Shown piece after piece: positions 14,962 through 15,727 of a DNA stretch of 15,727 nucleotides. The notes beneath the pieces were generated by a model that made no database searches, was not told the origin of the DNA, and saw nothing but the letters and a program-made list of their open reading frames with translations. The stretch is from Actinomycetes bacterium (lineage in GTDB: Bacteria > Actinomycetota > Actinomycetes > Propionibacteriales > Propionibacteriaceae), in the NCBI GenBank assembly GCA_023387135.1, contig JAEWIK010000019.1, positions 1 through 15,727 on the forward strand, in the 5' to 3' direction. The number at the start of each line of letters is the position of its first letter. The stretch's first letter is position 1. The position numbers and the translations under genes are program-made.

Positions 14962-14999
14962 TTTGCGCGACAACCCTTAGCGAACGGAACGGTCTTTTC

Positions 15000-15727
15000 A
15001 TGACTGCCAGCGAGCCCCTCTCGGGCACTGCCCTCGGAGTGTCGGCGCGGGTCAGGGCCGCGGCTCCCCATCTCTCCCAGTCGATGAGCAGGATCGCGCA
15101 CGTCCTGTCGGAACGGCCGGAAGCCGTGCTGACGCTCTCGATCAACGAGCTCGCCGCCGAGTCCGGGACCTCCGCCGCGACCGTCACGAGGTTCTGCCAG
15201 TTGCTCGGCTACACGGGCTATCCGGCGCTGCGGATGAGCGCCGCCGCCGACGCCGGCAGGTCGACCGCCACCGAGTCGTGGACGCGTGAGGCCGGCCAGG
15301 TGTTCAACGCCGGGGACTCGCCGATCCAGATCGTCAGGAACCTGCTCGCCGCCCAGCTCACCGTCCTGCAGACCGCCGTCGACCTGCTGGACGTCGACGC
15401 GCTGGAGCGCGTGGCCACCGCCGTCATGCGGAGCAGGCATGTCGACGTCTACGGCATGGGCGGCAGCGGCGTGATGGCGGTCACGCTGCAGCAGCGGCTG
15501 TACAGGATCGGGCTGAACGTCCACGCCTGGACCGAGCACCACCTGGCGCTGGCCAGCGCAGCCCTGCTCGACAAGCGCTGCCTCGCCATCGCGCTGTCGA
15601 ACTCCGGGCAGACCCGCGAGACGCTGGAACTGATCTCGCTGGCGAGGAAGCGCGGGGCTTTCACTGTCGCGTTCACCGGCGATCCGCTGTCGCCGATCGC
15701 CGAGGCGGCCGACCTGCACATCAGGAC
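15000..15727 (+). CDS. MurR/RpiR-family transcriptional regulator (3' end cut by window edge)
   Basis: The first 242 codons of a sugar-phosphate-responsive regulator; family members are usually about 280-300 residues. The N-terminal RpiR helix-turn-helix domain spans about 15-90, with LSINELAAESG and TSAATVTRFCQLLGYTGYPALR as its core. The C-terminal SIS domain begins near 130 and shows the phosphosugar-binding patterns VYGMGGSGV (150-158) and LSNSGQTRETLE (199-210). The frame stays open to the window edge. Such proteins control genes for uptake or breakdown of sugars and amino sugars. The targets are probably to the right, outside the window. The start at 15000 is the first in-frame ATG and has only a weak ribosome binding site (GGAACGG). 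Confidence 0.92.
   Translation, partial: MTASEPLSGTALGVSARVRAAAPHLSQSMSRIAHVLSERPEAVLTLSINELAAESGTSAATVTRFCQLLGYTGYPALRMSAAADAGRSTATESWTREAGQVFNAGDSPIQIVRNLLAAQLTVLQTAVDLLDVDALERVATAVMRSRHVDVYGMGGSGVMAVTLQQRLYRIGLNVHAWTEHHLALASAALLDKRCLAIALSNSGQTRETLELISLARKRGAFTVAFTGDPLSPIAEAADLHIR

Noticed and set aside
600..15700. Apparent recurrence of ACAGT/ACTGT words through the window
   Set aside because: A rough count of about 16 is close to what base composition predicts for two five-base words, so it is not an enrichment.

Overview
The window looks like ordinary chromosomal sequence from a high-GC Gram-positive bacterium (Actinomycetota). Three things suggest this: GC-rich codon choice, the gene order tig, clpP1, clpP2, clpX with two distinct ClpP paralogues, and a valyl-tRNA synthetase of the short form found in some actinobacteria. 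A member of the Propionibacteriales would fit, but that is inference; I cannot name a genus. Genes cover nearly everything, and no gene-free stretch exceeds about 220 bases. I saw no rRNA, tRNA, CRISPR array, insertion sequence, prophage gene or pseudogene.

Left part (1-2455): a sugar-acid locus. The 5' end of a decarboxylating 6-phosphogluconate dehydrogenase gene (gnd, minus strand, cut by the window edge) lies downstream of an SMP-30/gluconolactonase gene. That gene is transcribed divergently from a PfkB-family kinase resembling 2-keto-3-deoxygluconate kinase. Together they point to lactone opening, phosphorylation of a keto-deoxy sugar acid, and the oxidative pentose phosphate branch.

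Middle part (2462-8724): a small HNH endonuclease-like gene and a flavoprotein disulfide oxidoreductase on the minus strand, then the protein quality-control cluster on the plus strand. Trigger factor (tig) receives nascent chains at the ribosome. ClpP1 and ClpP2 form the two-ring protease and ClpX is its unfoldase. tig, clpP1 and clpX each have an actinobacterial-type -10 hexamer (TAGGAT, TAGGTT, TAGGGT). clpP1 appears to be leaderless, and a good match to the ClgR operator lies just upstream of its promoter.

Right part (8766-15727): an orphan LuxR-type regulator is divergent from ptsH-ptsI, the two general phosphotransferase-system proteins (HPr and Enzyme I). A strong hairpin separates ptsI from a convergent pair on the minus strand: valS followed by a small secreted lipoprotein related to the septum-formation family. 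An RpiR/MurR-type sugar regulator, cut by the right edge, is divergent from valS.

I found no undescribed multi-gene system. The points most worth a second look are the putative ClgR operator with leaderless clpP1, the atypical C-terminal active-site motif of the flavoprotein, the symmetric elements between the LuxR gene and ptsH, and the hairpin in front of clpX.
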